Source of the DNA: Antilocapra americana
Taxonomy: Eukaryota; Chordata; Mammalia; Artiodactyla; Antilocapridae
NCBI GenBank assembly: GCA_007570785.1
Contig: ML660201.1
Location: 39,736,588-39,800,587, forward strand
Direction: 5' to 3'
DNA: 64,000 nt
Numbering within the stretch: position 1 is the first letter of the stretch; each line of letters opens with the position of its first letter. A model generated the notes under the pieces. That model had not been told where the DNA came from, made no database searches, and was given only the letters and a program-made list of their open reading frames with translations. Of this stretch, positions 1-11,150 are shown piece by piece. The translations under genes and the position numbers were made by a program.

Positions 1-124
1 ATTTCTACATTTAAATAGTTAAAAAACAAATTAATTCATTGTTTTCTAAATTAGATTTACTTATAGGGGGAGGTTCATATATCTAATTTAAAATACAACC
101 CCAGACATACTATACTTAGAAATT

Positions 125-845
125 ATCCAATGAAGGATGCAGAGAGAAGGGAACTCTTGCACACTTTTGGTGGGACTGTAAGTTGGTGTAGCCACTGTGG
201 AAAAGAGTATGAATGTTAGTCAAAAAACTAAGAATAGGACTACCATATGATCCAGCAATTCCACTCCTTGGCATACAACCAAAAAACTAAAAGAAGACTA
301 ATTCAAAAAGATACATGCACCCCAATGTTCATAGCAACATTATTCACAATAGCCAAAATATGGAAGCAACCTAAGTGTCCATCAACGGATGAATGAGTAA
401 AGAAGATTTGGTACATATATACAATGAAATACTACTAAGCCACAAAAAAGAATGACATTTTTCCATATGCAACAACATGAATAGACCAGGACAGCACCCC
501 TAGTGAAATAAGTCAGAAAGAGAAAGACCAATACTGTATGTTAGCACTTATACGTAGAATCTAAGAAATAAAGCAAACCACTGAATATAACAAATAGATA
601 CACAGATACAGAGAAGAAAATAGTGGTTACCAGCGGGGAGAATGAAAAGACTGGAGTAGGGGATTAAAAGGTACAAACTACTATCTATGAAATAAATAAG
701 CTGTAATGATAAATTGTGCAACACAAGGAATACAGTGCATTTGTTATAACAACTTTAAATGGAGAATAAGCTTTAAAAATCGTGAACTACTGTTATATAC
801 CTGCAACATATTTTGCAAATCAACTATACCTCAATAAAAATAAAG
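125..845 (+). mobile_element. L1 3' end fragment
   Basis: The first part resembles the C-terminal end of L1 ORF2 at the DNA level, as also seen in the L1 at 12559-14442. It is broken by stops and followed by a 3' UTR ending in an AATAAAAATAAA tail. It is older and more diverged than the 12.5 kb copy. Confidence 0.85.
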
Positions 846-1160
846 TATGTTTATAAATTATCTAATAAAAAAGAGTACTTTTTTAGCATATTATAAAATA
901 TACTATATAAAGTATAATGTACTATCTGAACAGTGATACTACAATATCTTTACATGTAGAGTTGTTTTCTTTTTCAAATTGTAAAAATTTAAGTGATGAA
1001 TAAATACTGTTTGAGGACTCGACCCTCAATTAAAACTCTACACAGATTTACTACAAAAAACATCTATGAGTTAACAGACAATAAGGTTTTTATTTCAATT
1101 CTTTCTTTCAGTCTATTGCTCACTAACTGGTTGGTAATGAGATTAACGATGACTAATTGT
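846..1160. other. AT-rich intronic DNA, nothing recognised
   Basis: No repeat or gene is recognised here. A 61-codon open frame at 993 has no family features. Confidence 0.5.
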
Positions 1161-1164
1161 GTAG

Positions 1165-1410
1165 AGGTGCTGAGGTAGCAAGCAACAGAGTAATCAAGAG
1201 CATGCATTTTGCAATCAAATGACTGGGGTTCGAACTTCACCACTACCTGTGTTACCCCGAACAAAAAATTCCTTCGCCTCCCTGAAACTTAGTTTTCTCA
1301 CCGTGAGGATAATAATAGTACCTACTGCAAAAGTCTGTTGTGAGGATTAAGTGAGATAACGTACATAAAACTCAGTAAACTACCTGGTAAGCACTCAATG
1401 AAGTGATATT
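1165..1410 (+). repeat. MIR SINE
   Basis: The tRNA-like half (GGGTTCGAACTT at about 1227), the CTCA-CC-TGAGGATAATAATAGTACC core and the TGAGGATTAAGTGAGATAA segment follow MIR order in plus orientation, ending in a GGTAAGCACTCAATGA tail. Confidence 0.85.
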
Positions 1411-2384
1411 AATTTTACAGCAGTCTGGATGCTGGTCATACTTAGAGCATATTAACACATTTTAGATAAGCTTATCACAATTCACTTAATATCATCAGCT
1501 AACAGGTACATTTAGAATTATGATCCAATTGTTTATGGGAAAAAAAACAACAACAAAAAACTATTTATCTATATACCCAAGTAGACAAATGCACAGTAAA
1601 AGTTCTGAAAATTACATTCCAAACTAATAATAATGGTTACTCCTAGAAGGGAAGAAGGTAAGAGGTGAAAGATGATGTACATATACTCCACATACTTCCC
1701 TATTGCTTCAATTTTTATAAGAATGTATTCCTGTCACTTGTGCAAGTAAAAAATAAGAAAATGAATAATAGCTTGAAAGTCCACATTGGAAATTCATTTC
1801 TACTTGGCTCAGCTAGAATAAGTCAGTAGTTATAAATATAGATAAAACCACAAGCCTCAAAGTACAGATAAAACCTTCAAGTGAATAAATAAGAAAACAA
1901 ACTTTCCTATGTTTTTAAATTAAAATCTAACCTAGATTATACATTTTACAAAGGATTCAGTAGCATCACCAAAGTCTTCCATGCTTAAAACTTTCCTTTT
2001 TCCTCTACACCTGTCAGTTGTTCTCTTTATAAAGGATTAAAAATTTACATGGCAAACAAGTTTTTCCAAGGCCGTTTCATTTATGTGCATAAACACTCAA
2101 ATCCAAATCAGGTGCCTGAATGCAAACTTAGGAAAAAAAACATTTATTGCTAGGAGTAGTAGGGGTATGTTTAAAAAATGATAGCTGACTCAAAAAAATA
2201 ATTAACTCAGGTTCTCTCAGTCTTTGGAAGTTTGTCATACAAGTTTTTCAGTCATACTCCCAGAAAATAATAGATTAGATTACCCTTAAGACAGCAAAAG
2301 ACAGATTTTCATCATAATTGTTCATTCCATAATAAGATAGTTTAGAATAAATGTCTAACAGTTAACTTTTATTTCAGAGAGAAA
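1411..2384. other. AT-rich intronic DNA, possible L1M trace
   Basis: Mostly unassigned. At about 1620-1750 the text (AATAATGGTTACTCC followed by a T-rich stretch and a polyA-like end) resembles an old L1M 3' UTR, but too weakly to call. Confidence 0.4.
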
Positions 2385-2700
2385 CAATCTAGATTCTGGT
2401 TCCACCTCTCCATAGCTACTAAGACATGACCTTGGGCAGATAACCTCTAAAGAGCAAACTCTTTTTTCATAAAATGGAGCCAGTCTTTGGTTGCTCTACC
2501 TACCTCCTTGCATGTTATACAGATCAAGTGAAATAAGAAAGCATGCTGAATATTATTAAATCCTTAAAAGTATTATTTTGCATGAGAATGGATATATATG
2601 TAATGGCTCAAAATTATATCACCAACCACAAGATTATCTGAGATACCAAAACACCTGGCAAAGTGCCTTGCACACTGCAAATTCTCAATAAGTAATGACT
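2385..2700 (+). repeat. MIR SINE, diverged
   Basis: ACATGACCTTGGGCAGATAACCTCT and the AAAATGGAGCCAGTC region match the MIR core. The 2640-2700 end (CTGGCAAAGTGCCTTGCAC and CTCAATAAGTAATG) matches the shared MIR/L2 3' end. Confidence 0.65.
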
Positions 2701-4070
2701 TATACAAACACTAACCTATTAGAAATTGAGTCTGTGATCTCAAATTGAGAACTAACTCAAATGACCTTCTGCTCTTTGACCCTCCTTAGGATTTGCAGAA
2801 ACAGAGACCACTTCATTGTTCATTTCACTCACTGAAACGTTTATGTACTGTCTAATCCCCTGTTCTCAAGAGCACACATCTGGCTGAGCAATAGTACATT
2901 TGCATCACAGTTATTTTGTTTGTGTCTCATAATGAAATTATATACAAAGTTCTATGGGAATACAGAGGAAGAAGCAATTAATTCTTCAGTTAGTGGGAGC
3001 AGGGAAAGATTTCACACTGGAACTGGGCCTCAAGGGACAAAGGGGAAAAGTCATTCTGGAAGACAAAATAGCAAAAAAAAAAGAAAGGAAGGCACTTTTT
3101 CAAGGAACAGTGAGGACTGTCACATAACTACTGCAGAGTCTGGGGCAAAGGGTAAAAAAAAAAGAGTAACAGAAAACAAGAGCTGGAAAAAAACCGGAAA
3201 TGAGAGATGGATTTTGAAGGCTTTGCATATCACGCTAAAAATCAATGGGGAAAAAAATTAATAGAGCAGCAATTTAGATTTTGAATAGGAGTATATAAAC
3301 TGTTCATCTACTGGCAGTGGCAGTGAAGGAAGCATGGGCAGGAAAGAATCTTTAGAACACTTCCGCAGCTAACAAATGTCACCACTTTTCTCAATTCAAG
3401 TAGCTGACATACATCAAGAACCAATCTCACAATCTTTTCACTTAAAACTCTAAATGACAGACACCCTCCTCCCTATTTATAAAAAAGAATAGATACTAAG
3501 CTTTAACATAAATACCATTTAAGAAAAACAAACAGGACCCTGAGAAGGTAAAGAGTAAATTCAACCCATGGAGTAAAGTCAAATAAGTAGAACGAAAATG
3601 TGTAAAGTATATATACACAGTCCATATTGTAAACAATGGATGGATAAAATGGATAAAATATTTCATTAACTTTCCACTACTGTGAAAAGTAAGACAGAAG
3701 GAAATGATTATGTCCTGTGAATATATAACCAGGCCTTCTGAACATGTTTATATTAATCCATATTAAACATGTCAAATACATGTCTTTCTCACAAAAATCA
3801 GCTCTTTCTGACCTTTATAATTTCTGTCAACAATCACAACAAAAAAATTAGGCATCTGTTGAAACAACACACAAATAAACAAAATCAATGAACAGAGGAT
3901 CTGCTACTCTCCCCAAAAACTGAGGCCAGGATCTCCACAGTCATATAGGAAGAAGACAAAACAATCCTGGTTGTCAAATTCTGGAGATTTCTCCCTTTCA
4001 GTGACTTTCTTGCAGTGTCCTTGAAACATACATCATTCCTGCTTCTATGCCTTTACTTGAGGCATTAGAT
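2701..4070. other. Intronic DNA, nothing firm recognised
   Basis: AT-rich. A lysine-rich 113-codon open frame at 2920-3261 comes from A-rich tracts and has no splice or protein-family support. A trace of antisense L2 near 2985-3080 is possible. Confidence 0.4.
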
Positions 4071-4074
4071 TTCT

Positions 4075-4310
4075 TCCCACCCAAAACTCCTTCCTGCCAG
4101 ATTCTGGCTACATTCTGCCCTATTCAGAAAGTCCTAAGGTCTTAGCTCAAATTGCATCTCACCCATTAAACCTTCCTTACAATCTCCAGTCCATATGACA
4201 CTTCTCTCTTTGCTGAAGTCCTAACAGACAACACACTTGGCTTTTTTTTTCACTTTCTGGCATTTAGTCATTTTCATTCCTACTGTGAACCTGGCCTGTA
4301 CCCTTAGAAA
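4075..4310 (+). repeat. L2 LINE fragment
   Basis: The stretch reading CTTAGCTCAAATTGCATCTC then ACCTTCCTTACAATC follows the L2 3' region (CTCAGCTCAAATGTCACCTC, CCTTCCCTGACC) in plus orientation. Confidence 0.55.
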
Positions 4311-4370
4311 ATGGCATCGTATCTAAGCTTTCACAAAGCCCTGGAATAGAAGAGCGGTTAAGTGCTTGGA

Positions 4371-4525
4371 TTTAGGACTTCCCTTGTGGCCCGGTGGTTA
4401 GGACTCCGAACTTCCACTGTAGCGGGGGCAGGTTCCATCCCTGATCAGAGAACTAAGATCCTGTGAGACAGAGGCCAAAAAGTCTTAGCCACTGGACCAA
4501 CCAAGGAACTCCTACCTATTTTAAA
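4371..4525 (+). repeat. CHR-type tRNA-Glu SINE
   Basis: It starts GGACTTCCCTTGTGGCCCGG and carries the B-box-like GGTTCCATCCCTGATCAG and AACTAAGATCCTGTG, the cetartiodactyl CHR SINE pattern. Confidence 0.85.
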
Positions 4526-6184
4526 TAGATACTTAAGTATTAAATAAGCTAAAATGTAAAGTATATAGAACAGCATGGTAACAGAGTACAAAATAACTTA
4601 AGCTAATGGTTACCCGTTTTCCTTGTTCCAGGTCTCTTCACTCTACATATTGTTTTATCACTCGTAAATCATGGTTTGATATGTCAGTGCTGTGCACAGA
4701 ACTCTCCCTGTCTTTCGATAGCCCATGAGTCCATGTCCTTGAAAAATAAATAAAGGCACTCCACAACTTGGCTCCACACTCTCTACACAGCCTCAGTTAC
4801 TCAACGACTACTTCCTAAGAAATAAGAGAAAACAGATGCATAAGGCAGAGACCCTCTTCTCCATAGTCTGACAACTAATGACAAAAACAAGGCACAAACA
4901 TCAAAACATACACACAACGAATGTTCTCTCACAGCTATCACAGCAACTCTCCAAAAGGATCCTTCAGTCCAACAAAATCAGTTTCCTTGTCTGTTTTGTT
5001 CCAGCTTCACCCTCTCATACACAAACACAACCCAGAAAAGCATCTTCTCTTTACCTGTACCTATCCACTCCTATTTTCAAGTCTCAAATACCATCATTCT
5101 CTTGCCATTTAAACTTAAATAATACTATCTTATCTCAAATCAACTGTTCTCAAGGTGTTTAGTCACCCTCTCAATCTGAAATATAAACTCCTAAAAAGGG
5201 GCAGCAATTTATCACCAATTCTTATGATTTTCTCACCAATTCTTACGCCCCTTCCCTCACCCACCACTATGCCCTCCACTAAAACAGATCATGATAGAAG
5301 AGGTGTTCAAGAATGTGTTGAATTTAAATTTAAAAAGTGAAACTGGAAGCAGACAACTACTATTAGTACTTACTACTTGGTAAACTAAAGTGAGACTGGA
5401 AATAGACTACTCTGTCAACCACTAGACTATCACTGATTCACAAAGACTCAAATCAAACAGAGCCATCCAAATCAGGAGGCAGTCCTGATTTACTAGCTCT
5501 TCTATGTAACCACCATATGGACAGATTTGCTTGCTCAGTGGTACCCTGAGTCAACAGAAAGATTATAACATGCTATTATCTGCCATCTAATTTGAAGAGT
5601 CTGACCTCCAAAAAGGAGTGAAAGATGATACACACCGCCGGAATCCAAGCTGGGCAATATCCACCTGCTACATCAATGAGTAGATGATTTGGGAAAGCTT
5701 ATTAAATTCTACTTTGTGCCAAACCTGTCACCCTCTAGCATGCAGGTTTTAAATACCATTAAAACATTCCATAAACTTAGCATTAAAAAGTGTCACCAAG
5801 CTCTCCATCTGCCTACACTTTACAGATTTCCTACGATAAACATGTATTGCTTGACTAATCAGAAAGTTTTAAGTGGTTATTATTTCTTTCAGCTTTTAAA
5901 GGTCTTTCGTTAATGGCAAATGCAGAATGCAACCCTCATAAATTGAAAGTCAACCAAAGGGCATATTACCCCACTTCTCCACTTACCAGGTAAGGTGCCA
6001 ATTGGGACAAAATTGTCAACTTCGTGTGTTTCAATTTAAAAAATTACTTCCACACATGCCATCACATGAAAGAAAAAAATGTTGCACTACCTTCCTAAAG
6101 GTTCCACAGCACTATAGCAAACTGCACAGACCTGCCTAGATGGTTCCCTCTGCTCTCCACTCCAAACACCCTCTTCTCTAAGGA
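4526..6184. other. Intronic DNA, possible diverged L2 pieces
   Basis: A CACTCCACAACTTGGCTCC stretch near 4757 resembles the L2 CCTCCATGATCTGGCCCC motif. The rest is unassigned. Open frames at 4878-5340 and 5689-5913 have no recognisable protein. Confidence 0.35.
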
Positions 6185-6345
6185 CTGAGCCCTTATTAAG
6201 GGCAAGCAACAGGATGCTAAGTGATTTACATGATTATCTGAATCGTGAAAACAACAGTAGATACTATTATTATCCCCAGAAGAGAAACCTGAAGTTTAAA
6301 ACAGGTTGAGGAAAAACAAACAAACTTACCTGAGGCAATGGTTAC
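6185..6345 (-). repeat. MIR SINE, antisense
   Basis: TAGATACTATTATTATCCCC followed by AGAAACCTGAAG and AACAGGTTGAGG reads as a reverse-complement MIR core. Confidence 0.7.
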
Positions 6346-8556
6346 AGACTGAGGGGATTCTAGTATCATACAAAGAAATTTGCTGGGAATATATATTAGG
6401 CCCTGGGGACTTTTGTTATGATACAATTATAACAAATCCTTATACTGGCAATTTCATACAGAGAAAACAGTAAGTGATATTTGGTCAAACTGTGGGTATT
6501 CTTTCTAACTACGTACCTCACAATATATGGCACATAACAGATGCTCAATAAAAACCTACCATCTGTTTAAACCTAAATTTTAAGTAGTTAATTCCTAGAA
6601 CAATTTGATAACATGGTAAGATCTGACAGGTTATTTGTTTTAACTAGATTAGGTGGTACAATAATCAATAGTTATATCTGACCCTAAAGTATAAGGCCTC
6701 ACATCCTGAGCATGTTTTAGCTAATAAATCAAGAAAGAAAAAAAAAAATTCAAATGGTAGAAATAAGCTGTGATCCTTTAAAGATAAGGTCTTCTAATAA
6801 ATTTCATTCAAAAGTTTAACATATATCAATTTATACAAAAAACACTTATTATTGATCTATTCTTAGTCATCTCAAAATAACCAATTATGCAGGTTTTAGT
6901 ATAACCATGAAAAGCACTGTTCATGTAATCACTGTTTTTCAAATAAGTAAAAGAAAAAACCTGAGCCTCCTTTATTGAATCAGAATAAAGAAGGTGCATA
7001 TGCAATGTGCTTTAAGTAAACTTATTATCTGATTAAGCTGCACCCTAATTGTTACCCAGGGACATAAAAAGACAAAAATGTAAAAGCTGGTTAAGGTAAC
7101 TAGCTGGTAACTGCTGTCTGAATTTGTCTGCTGGAAAGATGAGTTCTTTAAATAACTATGGATAATCTACAAGGTCTTTCAGGCACCCAAACTTTAGTTC
7201 CCAGGGAGAAAAAACGATCTGTTCCACAGGTAAGGAGCATCTGGTATTACACAGAAAAATACTTTTTAGTTCTCATCCTACATACAGAGTAGGATATAGA
7301 TATTATGCAAGTACAGAGCACTTGGGCAATCTTTTCCTCCTTTCTGTGAACAACGATTTATATAATAATTCCTTGATTCAGGAGTATTGCTTTCTCTCTT
7401 CCTTTTCAGGCTCAGGTTTCCTTCATTTCAAAACACAACTCTTCTAAAAGATTTAAATTCTTCTTTTAAAAAAGACTTAATCATTAAAACTCAGAAAGAG
7501 GGTCCAAAAAGTCAGGAGATAAAACTGGAGATATTCTTATTAGTCTTACATAACTTATTCTAAGTTGGAACTGATTCAGTAGCTTAACTAAAACTTGAGA
7601 TATAAGCACAAAGATGAGCTCTTTAATGTATTCTCCACATACAAAGATAGTTTTAAAAATTGAAAGGGTCTTTTAACCCAATTTTTTTTCTTGTATTGTT
7701 AAGACATAAGCACCTACATGTACAGTTAATTAGTGTGCCAACATAAAAATGCTAAAATACTCACACATGAGAACTAAATTCATCCTATAACATCTAGGTA
7801 ATGCAATAATTGACAGAATTGGATATAGTTTCAGAAAATAATTTCAACAATGATTTGTAAGTATCTTTACAAAGTACCTTTGTAAATATGCATTAGTTGT
7901 TTTTAATAAGTGCTGAAGGGAACATCAACAGTGATTTTCAAAAACAATTGGTATATGTTCACCCAAATTGCAAACAAAACTCTGAAATTATAAAGTTACA
8001 GTTCATGCTTAATTAAATTAGCTTTGATAACTGCAAATTACTCCTTCATAGGTAAATATGTATCAAATCTTTTAAAAATGTAAATTTACACAAACACTGT
8101 CCTTTGCTAGAAAGGTCCTCAGTTAAAACCTATGGTGTTAACTACATCTCATCACTGAGACACTTGAGCCACAGGTAATACTGGCCACAGATTCCCTGCA
8201 TTGCTCTGGGAAGTGCTGCTTTCTTCATCAAACACTGAACTGCAAATTCACCTTTCGGAAAAGAATGAAAGCAAGAAGCCAAGTTTCATTATCTAGTTTT
8301 CTAAAACGAATTAGGGTTTAGGATTTCACTGGGAATGACCACTTATCAAAATGCCATCGCCCTCTCGAGGCACTTAATTACAATTCCTTCTCTGTTTTCC
8401 ATTCAACCACCAGAACCAGACACACAAAAAGTTGGGTTTCCCCGCCTTGGTGAAAAGTCTCCTCTGGGTGCAAACCCTGGGATCCTGCATACATTTCCGC
8501 AGAAAGGGCAAAGGGAAACGAAAAGCCACGATTGTTAGACAACTTAGTGACATTAC
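6346..8556. other. SLMAP: SLMAP intron, AT-rich, nothing recognised
   Basis: No confident repeat or exon. A short MIR/L2-type tail (GGCACATAACAGATGCTCAAT) lies near 6530. GC content rises towards the exon at 8557. Confidence 0.5.
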
Positions 8557-8560
8557 CTTG
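8555..8560 (-). promoter_or_regulatory. SLMAP: SLMAP first coding exon splice donor
   Basis: On the minus strand the text is GGCAAG|GTAATG. The GT is the complement of 8555-8556, and the last exon base is 8557. The exon ends on a complete codon (phase 0), right after the residues TGK. Confidence 0.93.
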
Positions 8561-8754
8561 CCCGTCTTGTGATCAAACCAGACGAGAGCATGATTCCTGG
8601 ACAGCACTTTGCAGTCAAAGGTAGCATTATTCTGCGCTGGTCGACAGCGGGCCACGGAGCGGCCGATTTTAATGGGCTCGTCCAGGTAGACATGACGCTC
8701 CTGAAACGGGTGTGAGTTCGGGCGGCAAGTGAAGATGGCCAAGGCTGACGGCAT
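8557..8754 (-). CDS. SLMAP: SLMAP, first coding exon (N-terminal part of FHA domain)
   Basis: Codons 1-66 of sarcolemma membrane-associated protein, a tail-anchored coiled-coil protein. In the STRIPAK phosphatase complex it uses its N-terminal FHA domain to bind phosphorylated MST1/2 and so restrain Hippo signalling. It also acts at ER, centrosome and muscle membranes (family knowledge). The exon starts [10 protein letters not shown] and ends DHKTGK. FHA landmarks are visible: the strand-loop IKIGRS (residues 28-33, with the conserved GR at 31-32) and LSRNHA (51-56, with Ser52, Arg53 and His55 of the phosphopeptide-binding SxxH motif). The following Asn-Gly motif should lie in the next exon, outside the window. 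The start ATG sits 26 nt after a good splice acceptor. The open frame continues 13 codons upstream only through that acceptor. The ATG context is weak (T at -3, C at +4). No lesion is seen. Confidence 0.97.
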
Positions 8755-8801
8755 CGAGGACAGACTTGGGGGTGTCTCTCCTAGCAGGGACAAAGAGGAG
8801 T
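8755..8801 (-). other. SLMAP: SLMAP 5' UTR segment and splice acceptor
   Basis: On the minus strand a pyrimidine-rich tract ending CTTTGTCCCTGCTAG (AG = complement of 8781-8782) is followed by GAGAGACACCCC and, 26 nt on, by the start ATG. This fits a first coding exon of 8557-8780 preceded by a non-coding exon. Confidence 0.75.
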
Positions 8802-10081
8802 TCCACCGGATCCGAGTTGCCCTTCACAAGCCTAGACCCCCTTATCCTCCCCCAAAATTTTAAATTAAAGCAAACTGCACATTGTCTAAGCATAACCAGT
8901 GAACATCAACAACTCTTCACTCGGGTGGGAAGACAAGCCAGCGCAAGCCCCATCACCTCCTTGAAAACCCAGCAGCGCCTTGATCATCCAAAAGTCCCCA
9001 ACTGGCGGCTTTCAGTCCATCTTCTTCCCTGGGAAGTAAAGGCTCAAACATCGGACAGCTTCGGCCCAGAAAACTCCTGGAAGACAGTTTGGGGGCTGGA
9101 GGTATCCAAGCAGATGAGTCACACGCCAATTCTTGTGTTTTGTTTGGGATCGTGGCCGCTTTTCCCCCTCGGTGGCGGAAACGTCGCAGCACTGCAGCAT
9201 GAAGGAAGGGTCGGTGCGGCCAGAAAGGTCCTTGCGGGCGGAAGAAAGGTGTAGCTGAGCACCCCTGGGCGGCCACCGCCCGTCCTCGAGGGCCTCGGGA
9301 GCGGTGGGACGAGGCGATGGAGGCGGCGGCCGAGGGCCCTAGACGGCCAGCGGGACAGTCTGCATGGCCCCTGCTGCGCGGAGGCCGCCCGGGAGGTGGC
9401 ACCGGGTGCCCGGACCGCCCGGGCTCAGGCGGCGGCGGCTGCGGTCCTCGGCGCGAGGAGCTGGGGTCGGCGGGGGCGCGGGCGGCGGCCGAGGCGGGGC
9501 TCCCGGGCACCTGGCGGGCGTCCCCGCGACCAGGGCGGGGATCGGGCTCCGCAGGCGGGTGCGACCCGAGCGAGGCGCGACCCCGAGGGAGGGAGGGAGG
9601 CTCCGGGGTCTCGGGCCGCAGGAAGTTGGTCCCCGGACGCCCGGGCTCCCGGCTGGGGCTCAGCGCTCCGGTCGCCTCTGCTCAGGGCCGCCCCCGCGAG
9701 GGTCGCATCTCAGGGGCGGCAGCCGGAGCTCCGGGCGGACGAGGAGGTGGGGGAGGGAGGCTGGCCCGGAGACCGGGGGAGAGGCCTGGAGGCCCCGGGC
9801 TGGGTCCGCCGCAGCCTGCACCACTCGCGGCCGGTAGGACACGCTCAGGCTGTGCCCGACGAGGCAGGAAACTTTCCGACCTGAGGGGGAAAACATCAAA
9901 ACAAACGGCCGTCAGGCGCCGGTGCCCGCCAGCCTCAGCCCTCGCCCCTCTCAACCCACCCCAGCCAAACCCCGCGACTGGCCACGACCTCGGCCGACCT
10001 CTCTGCGGACGGGCCCAGGGGGCTGGGAGCCCGGACGCCGCGATGGGTCCACCTCCCCTTGCCGCCGCCGCCTCAGCTTAC
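8781..10081 (-). other. SLMAP: Inferred SLMAP 5' UTR intron
   Basis: Bounded by the donor at 10080-10081 and the acceptor at 8781-8782. The part near the acceptor (8781-9140) is of ordinary composition. The rest is CpG island. Alternative internal transcription starts inside the island cannot be excluded. Confidence 0.65.
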
Positions 10082-10175
10082 CTTGCCAGCGCCAGCCGCC
10101 ATAGTGACTCTGACTGAAACCTACCCGGTGCACCGCTACGGGAACGCGCACCCTTCAAAGGCCCTCCTACCCCCT
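10082..10175 (-). other. SLMAP: Inferred SLMAP non-coding exon 1
   Basis: The minus strand carries a near-perfect donor GGCAAG|GTAAGC with its last exon base at 10082. The 5' end is only bracketed by the E-box at 10197, so about 10.13-10.19 kb is a guess. The exon contains an ATG (10102-10100) in strong context (A at -3, G at +4) that reads MAAGAGK up to the donor. Joined to the 8780 acceptor, that frame differs from the SLMAP frame, so it would be an overlapping upstream ORF. Confidence 0.65.
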
Positions 10176-10196
10176 CTCCCGCGCCGTAGTCGGGGT

Positions 10197-10206
10197 GTCA
10201 CGTGAC
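10197..10206. promoter_or_regulatory. Palindromic GTCACGTGAC E-box
   Basis: A perfect 10-bp palindrome matching the USF/MITF/TFEB (CLEAR-type) E-box. It lies 95 bp upstream of the exon-1 ATG of SLMAP. Binding is inference. Confidence 0.7.
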
Positions 10207-10220
10207 CGAAGCCGCGGAAG

Positions 10221-10419
10221 CCATATTGGTCAAGGGCAGAAGAGAGGGCAAGCCAATTTTTAACAAGTCTTCCAAACGCCATCTTAGTTAAGGGTTAGAC
10301 GCTTCAAAACCGTGGGGCAACTTTTAGCACCATTTTGGTTAAGGGCAATAAAAATTTTTTTTGACCTGTTGGAGGTTTTCTAAACGTAACTTGCCAACTT
10401 CCTACTTTACCATCTTGGT
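10221..10419 (-). promoter_or_regulatory. Four tandem YY1-like motifs upstream of SLMAP
   Basis: CCATATTGGT (10221), CCATCTTAGT (10279), CCATTTTGGT (10330) and CCATCTTGGT (10410) share a CCATNTTNGT core. The first three are followed by YAAGGG. Spacing is 58, 51 and 80 bp. On the minus (gene) strand each reads like the YY1 consensus AANATGG, and the first copy also contains an inverted CCAAT. The arrangement looks like a decayed tandem repeat. Confidence 0.6.
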
Positions 10420-10980
10420 AAAAAGGTGCCTGATTTTCCTAAATTTTATTCACTATAGTCCTCGTTGAAAATACCAATGAGCAAGGAGGACAAGCTCATC
10501 CGAAAGAGATGTTATTAGCATCCGTGTTAGCTGTGGGCCACACAGTCCCCCACAGCTGCCCTAGGTGTGAGCAATTAAATTCCCACAAGCTGTAGGATTT
10601 GTGTATCTAAGGTCCATTCTCCCCTTGCCAGGTATCCTGCCCGGAGGAAAACTTCCTTAGTCCTTGCATTCCATTTCAAATGACCTTACTATAAACTATA
10701 AACTGGGCCTATCTTGTCCCCAGGGCACCTAACTCAGATTCTCCCCCGGAATGAGTGTTGTATCAGAAAAGTTAGCATCACGTTTCTTCCAGAAAGAGGT
10801 CGAACAATTTCGAATATGAAGAAAGGGGTATTTCCTGCTCAAAATAGTAAGGTAGATGAGGAGTCATTAGTCTCAAAAGGCAAAGACTTAGCGAAATCTA
10901 AACAAAATTTTCAAGAAAAAGAAGGAATGAGCCATACTCATTTAGAATCAGTGGTGACTTCATTCTTCAGATTCCTTTGA
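10420..10980. other. Upstream flank of SLMAP promoter, nothing recognised
   Basis: Unique-looking sequence. An 88-codon plus-strand frame at 10714-10980 has no recognisable domain and no exon signals. Confidence 0.45.
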
Positions 10981-10984
10981 CAAC

Positions 10985-11150
10985 AGGCTTCACCACTGTG
11001 TGACCTTGGGCACGTTTCTAAACCACTTCAAGCCTCATTTTGTCATCAGTTACCTGGAGATAATAGTTAACTCACCTGTTGTGAGAATTAAAGGTAGTAA
11101 TCCATTTGCTCATAAAAGAGTAAGGACAGTGCATTTCAATTCGTATATAC
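10985..11150 (+). repeat. MIR SINE
   Basis: CTGTGTGACCTTGGGCACG, a TCATCAGTTACCTGGAGATAA segment and TTGTGAGAATTAAAGG follow the MIR core order. Confidence 0.8.

Larger units (their letters stand above)
1..8556 (-). other. SLMAP: SLMAP intron after first coding exon (partial)
   Basis: The interval follows the splice donor at 8555-8556 on the minus strand and runs off the left window edge, so the second coding exon is not present. It is AT-rich and holds old repeats listed separately. No other coding exon with splice sites and a recognisable protein was found. Confidence 0.85.
9150..10210 (-). promoter_or_regulatory. SLMAP: CpG-island promoter of SLMAP
   Basis: About 1 kb very rich in CpG and GC, with abrupt edges in AT-rich DNA, covering the inferred non-coding exon and most of the 5' UTR intron. 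The many long overlapping open frames on both strands (up to 266 codons at 9317-10117) are low-complexity Gly/Pro/Arg/Ala translations expected from stop-poor GC-rich DNA, not genes. Plus-strand G-runs at 9585-9600 and 9740-9760 could form G-quadruplexes. Confidence 0.9.

Noticed and set aside
2920..3261. 113-codon Lys/Ser-rich frame
   Set aside because: Derived from A-rich tracts within an intron, with no splice sites or recognisable motif.
9317..10117. 266-codon plus-strand frame and several overlapping frames in the SLMAP CpG island
   Set aside because: Low-complexity Gly/Pro/Arg/Ala translations in all frames of a GC-rich, stop-poor island, with no domain or exon structure.
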